A DNA stretch of 64,000 nucleotides from contig CM030932.1 in assembly GCA_018136815.1 (NCBI GenBank), forward strand, positions 8,308,001-8,372,000, in the 5' to 3' direction. The notes beneath the pieces are model-generated. The model saw only the letters and a list, made by a program, of their open reading frames with translations, did not search any database and was not told the DNA's origin. Position numbers and translations under genes: made by a program. Origin of the DNA: Isochrysis galbana. Lineage: Eukaryota; Haptophyta; Isochrysidales; Isochrysidaceae. Below are positions 20,723-30,612 of the stretch, piece by piece. The first letter of the stretch is position 1, and each line of letters begins with the position of its first letter.

Positions 20723-22533
20723 CTACCCTCCGTTCCAAAACTCAAGATTTTTTTAGTTTTACATTTATAGCTCCCCCAAACTTCGAATAAATAAAACGCA
20801 CTTTTAACAGGGGAGTTGCGGGTACATGCTGGCTTAATGGGGTAAGGGATAGGGGGCGCTCCGAACTCGAAAAACTATTGAAACTGGCCATTTTCAAATG
20901 TGGGTGAGTGTGCAATTGGGCTTGCGGGAGCGATTGGCGCGAAAGCCCGTGCCTCGTGCCTCGCGGCCCATGGCGCGGCTGAAGGTGGCGGAGCCGCCGC
21001 AGCACGGCGCTCGCACTGGCGGCGAGTACGAGTGGCAAGGCAGGGGGCGCAAGAAGAGGAGCTCACCCACCGACGACCCTTCCCCTCCCAGCACGCCTGA
21101 AGCGGCTGGGAGCGACGATGAGCACCGTCGCCCAACCAAGCGCCGATGCAGCTTGACGCCAAACCGCCAGACGGCCATTGCGGTGGCGTACGAGCGGCTG
21201 CCTGGGCGGAAGAATAGCGCAGAATGGCGTGGAGCCCTCTCTGAGCTTTGCTCAAAGTATGATGTGGGCGCCCGATACCCCGCGAAGGTTGCGGCGCGTC
21301 TCGCGGAGGAGGGCAAGCTGCCCAGCTCGCGCAAGGGCACAGGCGGCAGGCCCATGCGCATTGGCGAAGAGGAGGCAGAGGAGCTAGAGAACACCCTTCG
21401 CGAGAACGCCTACGACATGACATTCGCCGAGATTGAGGAGGCTCTGGGGCTTCCTCGAGCCACAGTGTGTCGACACATGAAGAGGAACAAGTGGCGCATC
21501 GTGGGTAAGTCGACACGACCCGCTCTGAGCGACGCGATGCGAGAGGCTCGGTATGAGTGGGCTCAGAACAACGTAGGGAACCCTTGGGTGGAGCACGTAG
21601 ACTTGGACGAGAAGTGGTTTTATGTCTATACGCACACAGGCAAGCTGAAGTTGCCCCCCGGCGCCGAGAAGCCCAAGCAACGGTTGTGCTCGAAACGCTT
21701 CATCGGTAAGGTGATGCTGTTGTGCGCCATTGCCCGGCCTGACGCCCGCCACAACTTTGACGGCCTTGTCGGTGCCTGGAGAGTTTGCGAGCAAGTACCC
21801 GCGAGGCGTGGTGACAGGCGCACAGGTTTGAAGAAGGGCGAGATGCGCACGATCGACGTGGCCATGGACGCCAATAAGTTCGAGTCCATGATGCGCAACC
21901 TAGTGATCCCCGCCATTCGGGACAAGCTAAAGAACGCCAAGACCATCACCGTCCAGATGGATAACGCCACACCCCACAAGAGCAAGAGCAAGGACAAGAA
22001 TGACACCATGGAGAAGCGGCTCCAAGACGTGCTCAAGGCTCCGCGGCTCCGCGGCAAGCAACACGGTCCCGACATTGTTTTCCTTCGGCAAGTGCCCAAC
22101 TCCCCGGACACCAACGCTTGCGACCTGGGATTCTTCAAGTCGATCGACTCGCGTCTCCCGAAGCGTCGCGACTTCAATTCGGACCGCTTTACTCAACAGT
22201 GCCTCGAATCTTTTCGTGCTTACCCTCCAGAGAAGTTGAATGCTTTGTTTGATACCAAGTCTCGTGTGTTGTTGTCCATTGTGGAGGCAGAGGGTGGGAA
22301 TGATTACGCCCTCCCGCATCGTCGTGACGTTGTTTCTGACAGTGAATAGAGGCCATTTTTTTGACACGTCGTAAGTAGCTTTAGATCTTGTTAACATCCT
22401 CAACTAAGGTACCTCATTAAGCCAGCATGTACCCTGTCCATAGCCTAGCCTTCTGTGGCGTGCCTATCCTTCTCCAGGCGCCGCCCTTGCTTCCCAAAGG
22501 CTCTCTGACATCTCAGTTTTGGAACGGAGGTAG
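20723..22533 (+). mobile_element. Mariner-like element with Stowaway-type inverted repeats
   Basis: 1,811-bp transposon with matching ends. The left end reads CTACCCTCCGTTCCAAAACT. The right end, on the opposite strand, reads CTACCTCCGTTCCAAAACTG, differing by one base in the C run and at the last position. Both are flanked by a TA dinucleotide (20721-20722 and 22534-22535), the expected target duplication for Tc1/mariner elements. It encloses one long intronless transposase gene. The CTCCGTTCC core is the hallmark of plant Stowaway MITEs and their mariner-like partners. Confidence 0.92.
20898..22349 (+). CDS. Mariner-like transposase, plant-type
   Basis: 483-residue cut-and-paste transposase, uninterrupted, so potentially active. 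A basic N-terminus precedes helix-turn-helix regions: about 90-130 and about 180-205 (LPRATVCRHMKRNKW). Catalytic acidic residues: Asp237 in DLDEKWFY, Asp355 in VQMDNATPH, and a third in NSPDTNACDLGFF, either Asp409 (ACDLGFF) or, less likely, Asp404 (SPD). The motifs DEKWFY and NSPDxNxxDLGFF are those of plant mariner-like transposases, usually DD39D. Here 53 residues separate Asp355 and Asp409 because of a Lys-rich insertion after MDNATPH. An upstream ATG is used as start; later in-frame Met codons would remove part of the basic N-terminus. Confidence 0.92.
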   Translation: MWVSVQLGLRERLARKPVPRASRPMARLKVAEPPQHGARTGGEYEWQGRGRKKRSSPTDDPSPPSTPEAAGSDDEHRRPTKRRCSLTPNRQTAIAVAYERLPGRKNSAEWRGALSELCSKYDVGARYPAKVAARLAEEGKLPSSRKGTGGRPMRIGEEEAEELENTLRENAYDMTFAEIEEALGLPRATVCRHMKRNKWRIVGKSTRPALSDAMREARYEWAQNNVGNPWVEHVDLDEKWFYVYTHTGKLKLPPGAEKPKQRLCSKRFIGKVMLLCAIARPDARHNFDGLVGAWRVCEQVPARRGDRRTGLKKGEMRTIDVAMDANKFESMMRNLVIPAIRDKLKNAKTITVQMDNATPHKSKSKDKNDTMEKRLQDVLKAPRLRGKQHGPDIVFLRQVPNSPDTNACDLGFFKSIDSRLPKRRDFNSDRFTQQCLESFRAYPPEKLNALFDTKSRVLLSIVEAEGGNDYALPHRRDVVSDSE

Positions 22534-23155
22534 TATAAAAATGCTAATAGCTAATAGTCTATTACAATAGTAATACGTGTGCGACTTGTTTTTGAAACTA
22601 TAGCACAATATTTTTCTACGAGTATGGAAAGAGAATGACGTTGTACACAATTCACGAGCCGAGTAGCTACTGGTCGGTAAAGTCAACAGTGGTGTGTGCT
22701 TATCGTGCAGAGGAGGCACAGCAAGCTAAAGGGAGATCAAAGAAGCATGCTTCGGCTCTCATCCCCAAACATGGCAATAATGCAGCAGAAGAGCCTTAAC
22801 CTCAACGAGCTTGGCCTGCAGCCCGTGGAAGTAGAAAAAACGGTTGGCGACCGAGGTGCTTGGATCGTGACAGCAAGTCATAAGTGCAAGTTGGCAGTCC
22901 GAAGCACCAATATCACAGTGCATGCCGAGGGGTGTGTTGGCACTTGGAGACTCGAGACAACCACACGGGGATAGCCCGAAAGAAGATGTGCATCAAGGTA
23001 GTGCCGCTGAAATGCGGCTAGGCATTGCAAGTCGGCGATAGACGTGAAACGAGCGAGCGTGTCGAATGGAGTACTCGTATGGTGGGAACAAGGATTCACT
23101 GTGAGCTAGATGAATCGCAACGACCTGAGGAGCAAAGTCGAGGTCGAGAACACCA
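22534..23155. other. Spacer between mariner-like element and coiled-coil gene
   Basis: AT-richer to about 22690. A 92-codon frame at 22696-22974 has no recognisable features. Likely contains the 3' UTR of the minus-strand gene ending at 23156. Confidence 0.5.
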
Positions 23156-26100
23156 TCACTCCTTGTCGTCAAAGACGAATGGTTGGGTGGGGCCCTTTCG
23201 CCTTGGAGTTCTCTTCTTAGTTGCCCCGTCGCTCGGTTCGACGATAGTCACACGCTTCTTCGCTATCGCTGGCTTGTCCGTCGTCTGGCTGCTCTCCGAT
23301 TGGGTGACAGCCGTGGGAGTCGACGTCTCCCGGCGATTGTCCGCTGTCGACGGGTCCTTGTTCCCATCTTTTACGGTTGTAGAGCCATCGCTTGCTGAAG
23401 CCCCGGGTGGTGTCGACGAGCTTGCTGCAGAAGATGCGTCCACATGTGGTAAAGCTCGGCGTACAGCTGCGCTCGCCCTTCTTTTGATCTCCTCGCGGGT
23501 GAGGACGTCCACCACGCCCGGCCGGAATGACCCAAGGCCATCGGCAACGAGATACTCGCCCCCTCTGCCTTCCGTAAAGGCTGCTGGGACTGCCGGGACA
23601 TCCTTTTTGAACGAAGCCCGCTGGGCGGCGAGATCCAAGGCGCTCGCTCGATCCCAAACCGAAGTGTCCTCATCGCCATTGATACCGAGTGAGCGCTCAA
23701 TCTCCTCCGTCGTCTTCGTCCGAACGTTGAGCGAGAGGCACTTCTCTGATTGCAAGTGAATCGGGCGCTCAGGGCGAGCGGCCACCTTGTCCATCACCGG
23801 GGCGCGCCAAATCTCTAAGAGAACGGCCAGTAGCCTCTCAACATTGGTGCATAATTGCGTCGACCACATAGCTTGTGTCTCGGCGATCATGTCTTGAGCG
23901 AGCTCCGCGATATCCACCGACTTGCTCTTTGCCTTGGCTTTAGCCTCCTTCGTCTTTGTAGAAGTCCCCTCGACCCCGTCCGCTGCCACATCGCCAGGTT
24001 TCTCCGTCCCGTTGCCGGAAGGATTGGGGCCGTCGACGGAGGTGTGGGCCGCAGTCTGCGCGTCGTCGACGCCGGTGCTCATACTAGATGCGGCAACAGC
24101 CGCCGCTGCCGCCGCCACTTCCCCCATGGCAGCCGTCGAAGCGCCATCCGTCGATGACTCCCCCTTATTTGCCTGGAGCTTCTCTGCGGTGCTTGCAGCG
24201 GCCTCCGCGTTGAATTGCGCCTTGCGCACCGCTGTGGCGAGCGAGGCTTGGTCGCGCGGGGTCGCGAGCTCCTTGATTTGCTCAGAGAGCAAGTCCATCC
24301 GCGCTTGGGACTTTTGCACAAGGTTGCGCAGGATGGACGGCGCTTTGTCCATAAGCCACTTCTTTTGGAGCCTCTCTGAGATGCCGAGGAGCTGCGAAAT
24401 GGCGCCCTCGCACAGCGATTCGATTTCGCTGAGACGGCGCGCCATGTTGTGCATCTGCCGCTCTCTCTGATTGGCCTCGAGCTCCACTTCCTTCCAATGC
24501 GTGTCGATAGCGGTGGTGGTATTCTCTTCATCCGCGATGCGCTGCAAGGAAGCCAGGTACGTGCGATGATACTTTGCATCACGCTGCAGCGCCTCCAGTG
24601 CGGCTTGGCGTGATCGTTCTGCTTCCTTGAGCGTGGCCTTGGCTCGAAGCGATTCTTCCCAGAACTGGATCATCTCCTGCGTGTTGCTCACCCCCGTCAG
24701 CGCGCACAGCCGCTCCCAAAGTATCTCCATCGAAACGACCTTGCGTGCGTGTGTACGCGTCCGCTGCGACGCACTCGAATGGGGAGGGCTGCTGCCATCC
24801 GGCGTGGGACGCCATAGGCCGCCTACGCCTGACGCAGCGCGCCGGCGTCCGCCGCCGACGCTGAAGGAGGCCAACTCGGCGCGTGCGCGCTCGCGCTCGC
24901 GCACGCGCGCGTGCATCTCAGCCTTGCGCTCGAGGTTACGTGAGCGCTGTTCCGCTAAAGCCTTCTGCATATCCTTGACGGACTGCCTTGCCTGTGCACA
25001 CATCTCGTCCGCGAAGCCCTGCCGCTTGCTCAGTGTGTCCCTGATCTGATCCGTCTCTACCATGTTGAGCTGCATGAGCAGGACCTCCCGCTCGCGTTCG
25101 GGGTTCTCTTCTTGCGCTCGGCGCAGCATTAGTTGGAGCGTCGCGTGCGCGTCGTCTGCTTGCGCATTCGCCTCCTCCGATTCCGCTAGCAAGCGCTCCA
25201 GCTCGGCGAGCCGATCAACTGCGGAGCGAACGTCTGGAGAGGGGTTCTTGTGTTGTGGGTTGGCCTTGGCGTCCGCCAGCAGCCCCTTGAGCTGGTCGCT
25301 TAGCTTGCGCAACTCGGTCTCTTTTGCGGTCGCCTCCGCGCGCGTCTGCTGTAGCTGTGCCCGCATCGTATTGGCGGCCTCTTGGAGCGCAGTGACATCC
25401 TCAGCTGCAAAATCCTCCATATACTGTTCAACGCTTTTAGGCGCCTCCTCTGTACGGGCGGCGGACGAAGTTATGGAAGAGACGGGAGTGTGGCGTTTGC
25501 GTGCGTTCGGAAGGGGTGGTTTCAGTTCATCTCCCGCTGCGACGCTCGGCTCTGTGCTCATACACAAGAAGGAATCGGCAAGGCCGGGCAATTGCTCGCG
25601 GAGGGCGGGCTGCGCAGGCGACGCGGGATCTTCATCCTCGACGATTGCTGCGGCAGGTGCAGGAGCCCGGCCTTCATCAATGGATACGCTTTCACTCTCC
25701 TCACCATCGTCGGGCCTGCCGGCTAGCTGCACCTTCCCTAGTGACCCGACCGTACTGTCGTCGCCCCCATCGGGCTCCTCAGTTGAATCTTCAGACATGG
25801 AAGAGCGCGCCCGCGATAGCATCGGCGGCAGGACCATAGCGGATGGTGGGGACGCCGATCGCGTGTCTTCCACATACCATGGCGGCTCGTCGTCCACCGC
25901 GCCCGTCGCGCGCAGCATGCGCAGCTGCTGCTCAATCAGCTGGGAGGGGTTGGAGATGATACGTGGGGTTGCTGGTTTGGGTTTCTGCACCTGGGCGGGC
26001 CGTGTGCGACCCGAGCCGTCGACAAAGTCGTTGTCGGTCGCCTGCTCCACCCCATAACGCGCGAGCTCGCTGCGAATAAACTGATTCTGCTTGAGGAGCC

Positions 26101-27316
26101 GGCGTATCTCTTCGTACTCGTTTTGTGGCTGTGTCAGGTCAATCTCGCCAGTGTCGGAGCTGCTCCATGGCCTCGGTGCTGACAGTCGAGAGCTTCCCGG
26201 TCGGGTGCTTGGGAGCGAGCTACCGGATTCCGGGCGATGAAATCGCGAAGCGTCAAGTCGAGAACTCCCCGGCCGAGTAGAGGTCCGTGAGCTCGCCGCC
26301 GACGTCTCTGCCGCAGGTAGCGATACCGATTCCGCCCGCGACAATGTCGGCGTCGCTGGCCACTCAAGGTCTTCCACGTGAGGAAGGTCGATCTTTGCCT
26401 TCTCCTGTAATGTTGAGCCGACCGTGTCCTTAGAGCCTGCACCGTGAGGTTGCAGTCCCACATAAATCCCATCTTCCTCAACGTACTCGTCGCGTGGGGC
26501 GCCTTCAACGGCCTTGGGGACCGCAGGGGTCAAGGGCGAGGCCATTTGGCGCAGCGTGCGCTTAATGGCAACCTCGGCCGACGGCCGCGTACTGAGCGTC
26601 ATCGCGCTTTGCGCGCGCCCCCGACGCATATCTCTTATGATCGACGAGGTCTCCTCGTTGTTCAGAGACCAGACGGCCGCGTTGGCTTTGGCATCATCAG
26701 CGACGCACTTTGGAAGCTGCCAAGGCATGGACTTCTGCAGCTTGGATATTCTATGGAACGGCTCGACGCTGTCGTTCCGGCTCGTCGCTACGCTTCGTGG
26801 AGAGGCCAGGAATAGCGTTGGCTCCTCTGGGGTGTACTCGTCGCGCAGCGACGGACGTGAAAAGATGGTGTCACCTGCGCTGATTGTGTGCCGGGCACCA
26901 GTATTGACGGCGAGCGGGCTCCATGCCCTGCCCCCCCTTGCCGACTGGCTGGTCGCATCACCCTCTTCGACGTGCAGCGAGCTGGGACGATGGGCCAGGT
27001 TGAGGGACGGCCGGTCGAGGTGGACCGTGGCCGGCCGCTTGGCAAGCTGCCTCGCGACGGGCGGTGTGCTGGGTGGCGGTGTGGGGACCGTGTCGGGCCG
27101 GACGGCGCCAGCGTGCGGTGGTATGGGTACGAGGGTGGGCGACGCTCGTGCAGCCACCTCACGCGTAACCTGCCGGACGCGCGGCGATTGGCCTGGCCTC
27201 CGGAGCGGCGGCTGCACCCCGTAGAGCGTACGGACTGCTTTCGCCTTGTCATCCGCGTCAGGCGGCGGCAGCGAGAGGAGTGCCGAGGCAACCGAGGCCG
27301 TACTGGAGGAGCACAT
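23156..27316 (-). CDS. Large coiled-coil protein, possibly ciliary
   Basis: 1,386 residues from the ATG at 27316 (the frame is open 31 codons further, but Pro/Ser-rich and UTR-like). Residues 1-600 are mostly disordered, Ser/Pro/Arg-rich. Long heptad-type helices follow: about 640-830, with blocks such as AEATAKETELRKLSDQLKGL, and about 880-1040. The segment from ILWERLCALTGVSNTQEMIQ onward recalls coiled-coil proteins of the outer dynein arm docking type (ODA/CCDC families), but I cannot name an orthologue. A Lys/Ala-rich stretch then leads to a basic C-terminal tail. The piece around 24740-24870 (Ser/Arg-rich between two coils) could be an unspliced intron. No enzymatic motif is visible. 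A ciliary role is weak inference. Confidence 0.6.
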   Translation of the reverse strand: MCSSSTASVASALLSLPPPDADDKAKAVRTLYGVQPPLRRPGQSPRVRQVTREVAARASPTLVPIPPHAGAVRPDTVPTPPPSTPPVARQLAKRPATVHLDRPSLNLAHRPSSLHVEEGDATSQSARGGRAWSPLAVNTGARHTISAGDTIFSRPSLRDEYTPEEPTLFLASPRSVATSRNDSVEPFHRISKLQKSMPWQLPKCVADDAKANAAVWSLNNEETSSIIRDMRRGRAQSAMTLSTRPSAEVAIKRTLRQMASPLTPAVPKAVEGAPRDEYVEEDGIYVGLQPHGAGSKDTVGSTLQEKAKIDLPHVEDLEWPATPTLSRAESVSLPAAETSAASSRTSTRPGSSRLDASRFHRPESGSSLPSTRPGSSRLSAPRPWSSSDTGEIDLTQPQNEYEEIRRLLKQNQFIRSELARYGVEQATDNDFVDGSGRTRPAQVQKPKPATPRIISNPSQLIEQQLRMLRATGAVDDEPPWYVEDTRSASPPSAMVLPPMLSRARSSMSEDSTEEPDGGDDSTVGSLGKVQLAGRPDDGEESESVSIDEGRAPAPAAAIVEDEDPASPAQPALREQLPGLADSFLCMSTEPSVAAGDELKPPLPNARKRHTPVSSITSSAARTEEAPKSVEQYMEDFAAEDVTALQEAANTMRAQLQQTRAEATAKETELRKLSDQLKGLLADAKANPQHKNPSPDVRSAVDRLAELERLLAESEEANAQADDAHATLQLMLRRAQEENPEREREVLLMQLNMVETDQIRDTLSKRQGFADEMCAQARQSVKDMQKALAEQRSRNLERKAEMHARVRERERARAELASFSVGGGRRRAASGVGGLWRPTPDGSSPPHSSASQRTRTHARKVVSMEILWERLCALTGVSNTQEMIQFWEESLRAKATLKEAERSRQAALEALQRDAKYHRTYLASLQRIADEENTTTAIDTHWKEVELEANQRERQMHNMARRLSEIESLCEGAISQLLGISERLQKKWLMDKAPSILRNLVQKSQARMDLLSEQIKELATPRDQASLATAVRKAQFNAEAAASTAEKLQANKGESSTDGASTAAMGEVAAAAAAVAASSMSTGVDDAQTAAHTSVDGPNPSGNGTEKPGDVAADGVEGTSTKTKEAKAKAKSKSVDIAELAQDMIAETQAMWSTQLCTNVERLLAVLLEIWRAPVMDKVAARPERPIHLQSEKCLSLNVRTKTTEEIERSLGINGDEDTSVWDRASALDLAAQRASFKKDVPAVPAAFTEGRGGEYLVADGLGSFRPGVVDVLTREEIKRRASAAVRRALPHVDASSAASSSTPPGASASDGSTTVKDGNKDPSTADNRRETSTPTAVTQSESSQTTDKPAIAKKRVTIVEPSDGATKKRTPRRKGPTQPFVFDDKE

Positions 27317-27939
27317 CGTGAAGGAAGGGGGGGAAGGGGGAGGGGAATGGGTCGACAGGGGGTGGAGTGGCAGTGCGAGGGCTGGGGAGTGAGTGGAGGA
27401 GGGGGGCAATGCTCGTTGGTCGGTTGGGGCCGGGGGGGAAGGGGAACCGGGTGGGGGGGTGCGCTGCGCTGCTCTCTCTCTCTCTCTCCCTCCCTCCCTC
27501 CCCCTCTCTCTCCCTCCCTCTCCGCTCTCTCTCCTCTGCTCTCTCTCTCGCTCGCTCGCCCTCTCTGTCCGTCTCTCTCGTCTCCCTTTTTATTTGAAAA
27601 GGGTGAGAGAGAGCTGAACAAGGTTTGAGATTGGAGAATTAGACAGAAGGGAGCCGAAGAAGTGTGAAGTTATAGAGGACTCTAGGGGAAAAGAGAAGCA
27701 GAGACCACAGGGGAGGGGGCGACTACAGGAGAAGCTTAGGAGTTGAGGAGAGGTTCTACTTTACCGGAGAGAAGGAAAGAGTTCAGTTATTATGAGATGG
27801 AAGTTGAAGGGGGGGGGGGGGTCTCCTCCGTTTCCTGCTTCTAGTATCTTTAAAGTACTCTCTGTCGGTTAGAATCTTAGAATCTTGCTGTTTCACATCC
27901 TTGGTTGTCCTGGATTCGCGACAACGGGCCAACTCCTCT
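27317..27939. other. CT-rich upstream region
   Basis: 27470-27590 is a CT-rich tract. The rest is purine-rich low complexity with a poly-G run near 27811. Probably the promoter and 5' UTR of the minus-strand coiled-coil gene. Confidence 0.5.
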
Positions 27940-28224
27940 TTAACTCCTTACTGCCGGGTAGAAGCGCCGAAATCGGCGCTTCTCTCCAGCGCGTTTGCAC
28001 CATGGCCCATAGTGGAAGAGCCTCTTACGCAAAAGAAAGGCACTAAAGGCTGAGCAAAGAGCAAAGAGCAAAGTGCGCGCTGATTTTGGCCGAGGAGCCC
28101 TTTCGCCTTTCGCCTTTCGGCCTTTCGACCCCCCCCCCCTTCTCGCTTCTCGCCCCCCCCACTACGGTCCCTTGATCCCTTGGCCTTGGCCCCAGCGTCG
28201 GTGAAGCGAGCGGGCGCAGGCGCG
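27940..28224 (+). mobile_element. R4: piggyBac-like TTAA end
   Basis: Begins TTAACTCCTTACTGCCGGG. A perfect hairpin follows at 27961-27982 (10-bp arms GAAGCGCCGA/TCGGCGCTTC around AA). The next 150 bp match 41864-42066 closely (CTCTTACGC, AAAGGCACTAAAGGCTGAG, GTGCGCGCTGATTTT). A TTAA border plus a subterminal palindrome of this type is typical of piggyBac-superfamily ends. No opposite end is found. Confidence 0.6.
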
Positions 28225-28363
28225 ATGGCGCCGGCTGGCGACGCAACGCAGGGCATGGAAGTGGACACGGACGATGAGGAGCGGGTGCAGCTCCCTTCGG
28301 ACGACGAGGCGGACTGTGCACTTGTGCACGCCGAAGACGACGAGTCGGCCGAGGACCGAGGAG
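28225..28363 (+). CDS. Acidic N-terminal exon, candidate piggyBac-like transposase start (fragment)
   Basis: Frame from ATG 28225 encodes a 46-residue acidic segment (MEVDTDDEERVQLPSDDEAD near residues 11-30, DDESAED near the end). A GT donor candidate lies at 28364. Acidic N-termini are usual in piggyBac transposases, and it sits 285 bp inside an R4 TTAA end, the normal layout. No transposase core follows in the window, so this is a truncated remnant or a non-autonomous element. Confidence 0.4.
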
Positions 28364-28368
28364 GTAGG

Positions 28369-28424
28369 GCGGTCAAACAGTGTTTAATAATTACTAAAAT
28401 GCGGGGGGGCTGCATTTTTTGACC
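28369..28424. repeat. Short inverted repeat
   Basis: Ends CGGTCAAA and TTTGACCG are inverted copies about 40 bp apart, with AT-rich and poly-G content between. It could fold as a hairpin or be a very small MITE inside the R4-linked exon region. Confidence 0.5.
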
Positions 28425-29232
28425 GTTCTCCGAAGCCCAAGAAAAAGCTCCTGGCTGAGGGCCTTTGTCAGAGCAAGGCTCATCTCACTCTTGGAGATGG
28501 CCTGCGAGGGCGCGCCGGCAGCTAGCGCGGAATGCGGTTCTTGCGGGGAGCTCATGGAGCTTTCCTCGGGGGTGACTACGGGCATGGTGATCGACGCACG
28601 ACGTACGACGCACGGAGGGCGCGGAAGTGTGGAAGGAGGCTTGTGGCTTGTGGGAGGTGGTGGCAGGCGACTGGGGACTGGGGGTGGCTCAGGCGCGTGC
28701 TTGACTTGTATTGACTCGTTGACTCGGGGTATAGACTCGGGAACTCGGGGGGACTCGCTTGGGAACACGGTGGGCCTCGCCGAAGTTGCTACAAAAAGCT
28801 CGAGGGCACAGAGCCACACAAACTAATCCAAACGGGGCGAAAACTAACCACACCTGGACGGACGGCCAGGCGTCGGCACCAGGGCAACTCAGCAACGCGC
28901 AGACATGCGACAGAGGGGAGGCCGACACAACGAGGGCAGATCTCGTTGGGGAGCTATGACCGATAGACGAGAGAAGACAACAGACGGTCATGGAACATTT
29001 GATGACATCGAGAGAAGGTAAGAAAAGAGGGCCGGAGGCGACGGACGGCACGCCGAGGGAAAGAACCTGCCGCGGGGGGGGGGGCGAGGGACCGAGGGCA
29101 CGGCGGGGCAGCGTGGGAGGGCGCGAGGCCAATCTCGGAGCGAGATCGCGTCCTTTCCCTCGCGGAGCGCGGAGAGATCCCCCACGAGATATCTTGGGAC
29201 CGGAGAATGTTTTGGACGAATCTTTAGCCCGG
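28425..29232. other. Unassigned stretch
   Basis: Open frames on both strands over 28394-28830 (Pro/Ser-rich on -, Gly-rich on +) have no recognisable domain. 28690-28760 carries short GACTCG/GGGACTCG repeats. No supported gene. Confidence 0.4.
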
Positions 29233-29604
29233 TCACTCACTAGGGTGCTTGTCATCCCCTGGCTTCACGGCAGTGAGAGTAGGCCACACCCAGGCGTCAG
29301 AGATAATGGCAAGAGCGCGCACCGCGGCCATTACGTGCGGGGAGCTAAAGCCGGCCAAGATCGCGCTCCGTAGCTTGCCACCAGCCGCTGTTGCCAAGTC
29401 CGCCTCTTCGCGAAGGTAGCCGAGGAGTGAGCTGTCCTGGGCGAATCGGTCGACCACGGCCGCATCCAGGAAGAATATGTAGCTGCGCCCACCACAGATC
29501 GCCAGCAGGTCTTCGACGTTGCCGTAGAGCTTGCCCGCTCTCTCCGGATGCCACAGTGTGAGGTTCTGGTGCCGAAAGGTGACAATAAGGGCTCGCTCCA
29601 GCGG
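29233..29604 (-). CDS. Unidentified 3' exon
   Basis: A 123-codon frame without its own ATG, ending at TCA 29233-29235. It opens just after an AG (29606-29605), so it reads as a last exon. Composition is that of a normal globular protein: VTFRHQNLTLWHPERAGKL, GGRSYIFFLDAAVV, AAGGKLRSAILAGF, AVRALAIISDAW. I do not recognise the family, and the upstream exons were not located in the Pro/Gly-rich DNA at 29640-30000. It may be a mobile-element gene. Confidence 0.4.
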   Translation of the reverse strand, partial: PLERALIVTFRHQNLTLWHPERAGKLYGNVEDLLAICGGRSYIFFLDAAVVDRFAQDSSLLGYLREEADLATAAGGKLRSAILAGFSSPHVMAAVRALAIISDAWVWPTLTAVKPGDDKHPSE

Positions 29605-29632
29605 CTATCTCCCCGGGTGCCGGGGACTTAGC
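29605..29632 (-). repeat. Palindromic 3' splice-site-like motif, copy 1
   Basis: On the minus strand it reads AAGTCCCCGGCACCCGGGG then AGATAG, immediately before the exon at 29604. The same motif (ending AGACAG) occurs on the minus strand at about 30391-30415. The CCCCGG..CCGGGG core can fold back. Confidence 0.55.
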
Positions 29633-29639
29633 CGCTGCA

Positions 29640-30612
29640 GCGGCCGCGGAGGCCCGCCGCGCGCCGCTCCCCTCCCCCCCCCTTCCCCCACTCCTCTCTG
29701 GCAGCCCAGCTTGCCACAGGGGTGTACTCGCGCGGCCAACACCAGTGGTAAGCCCCCCCCACGCTGCCTGCCGCGATGTGCCCCTTCACGCTCGCCGCGC
29801 TCACCTCCAGGTCGTTCTCGCACTCCCCCCCCTTCGCAGCGCGCAGACGAGCGCCAGAAGCCAGGTGCGAGCAGCGCGCGCGCAGCGCGAGCCCCCCGCC
29901 CGGCCTTGGCCTGGGTGTGCCATACCCAGCACCTGACCCCGCCCCAGCCCACACCCGCCTCGCAGCAAGCTTCCCTGGCTGAAAAGTCAGAGTTGACGTC
30001 TCTCTCGGCAGGCGCGGCCGGTCAGCAGATCGGCTACAGGGCTCGAAGGGGTCGAATTGGGGGGGCAGTGCGCGTGTGTATTCGTAAGATATGTGTATGG
30101 ACTGTCTGTGCGCCGCATGGCGACGCGCAGGCAGTCCATATGTGCGCGTCTAGAGCCTGATTTCTAGTGTGTGTGGCATGTTTGAAAGGGCGCTGGGGGC
30201 ACCATTCGTAACATAATTTAATGATATGTTTATGATAAATAAATCGATCTATCGTAGAGTTGTCAAATCACTTGTCGGTGAACGACAGAGAACTTATGTT
30301 TCCCGGTCGCTGCATTACAGTTGTTTCGCGGGGCCCTCACCCTCTCTAATCCTCCCCCGAGAGAATTCTCCTCTCCCGCCTCGCCTCTCGCGGCTGTCTC
30401 CCCGGGTGCCGGGGACTTGTCCGCTTGAGCCCAGTTTTTTCTTATTGTCCCCCAGCGGGACTTTTTCTCACACTGTGGCCTTCTCCTTGTGCGCGGACTG
30501 CAGAACGAGAAGTCGAAGTCATGCCGGTTTATTACCTTTACCTTAAACGAGCCAACAATTATAGTAACAGCAAAATCCTTGGGGCATGCCACAGTGAATT
30601 GTGAAGGGGTTG
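29640..30612. other. Gene-poor stretch
   Basis: Pro/Ala/Arg-rich frames only. AT-rich at 30200-30260. The second copy of the CCCCGGGTGCCGGGG motif is at about 30397-30411. Confidence 0.5.

Noticed and set aside
25062-26057. 331-codon Ser-rich frame on the plus strand
   Set aside because: Antisense shadow of the coiled-coil gene, whose heptads and codon use support the minus strand.
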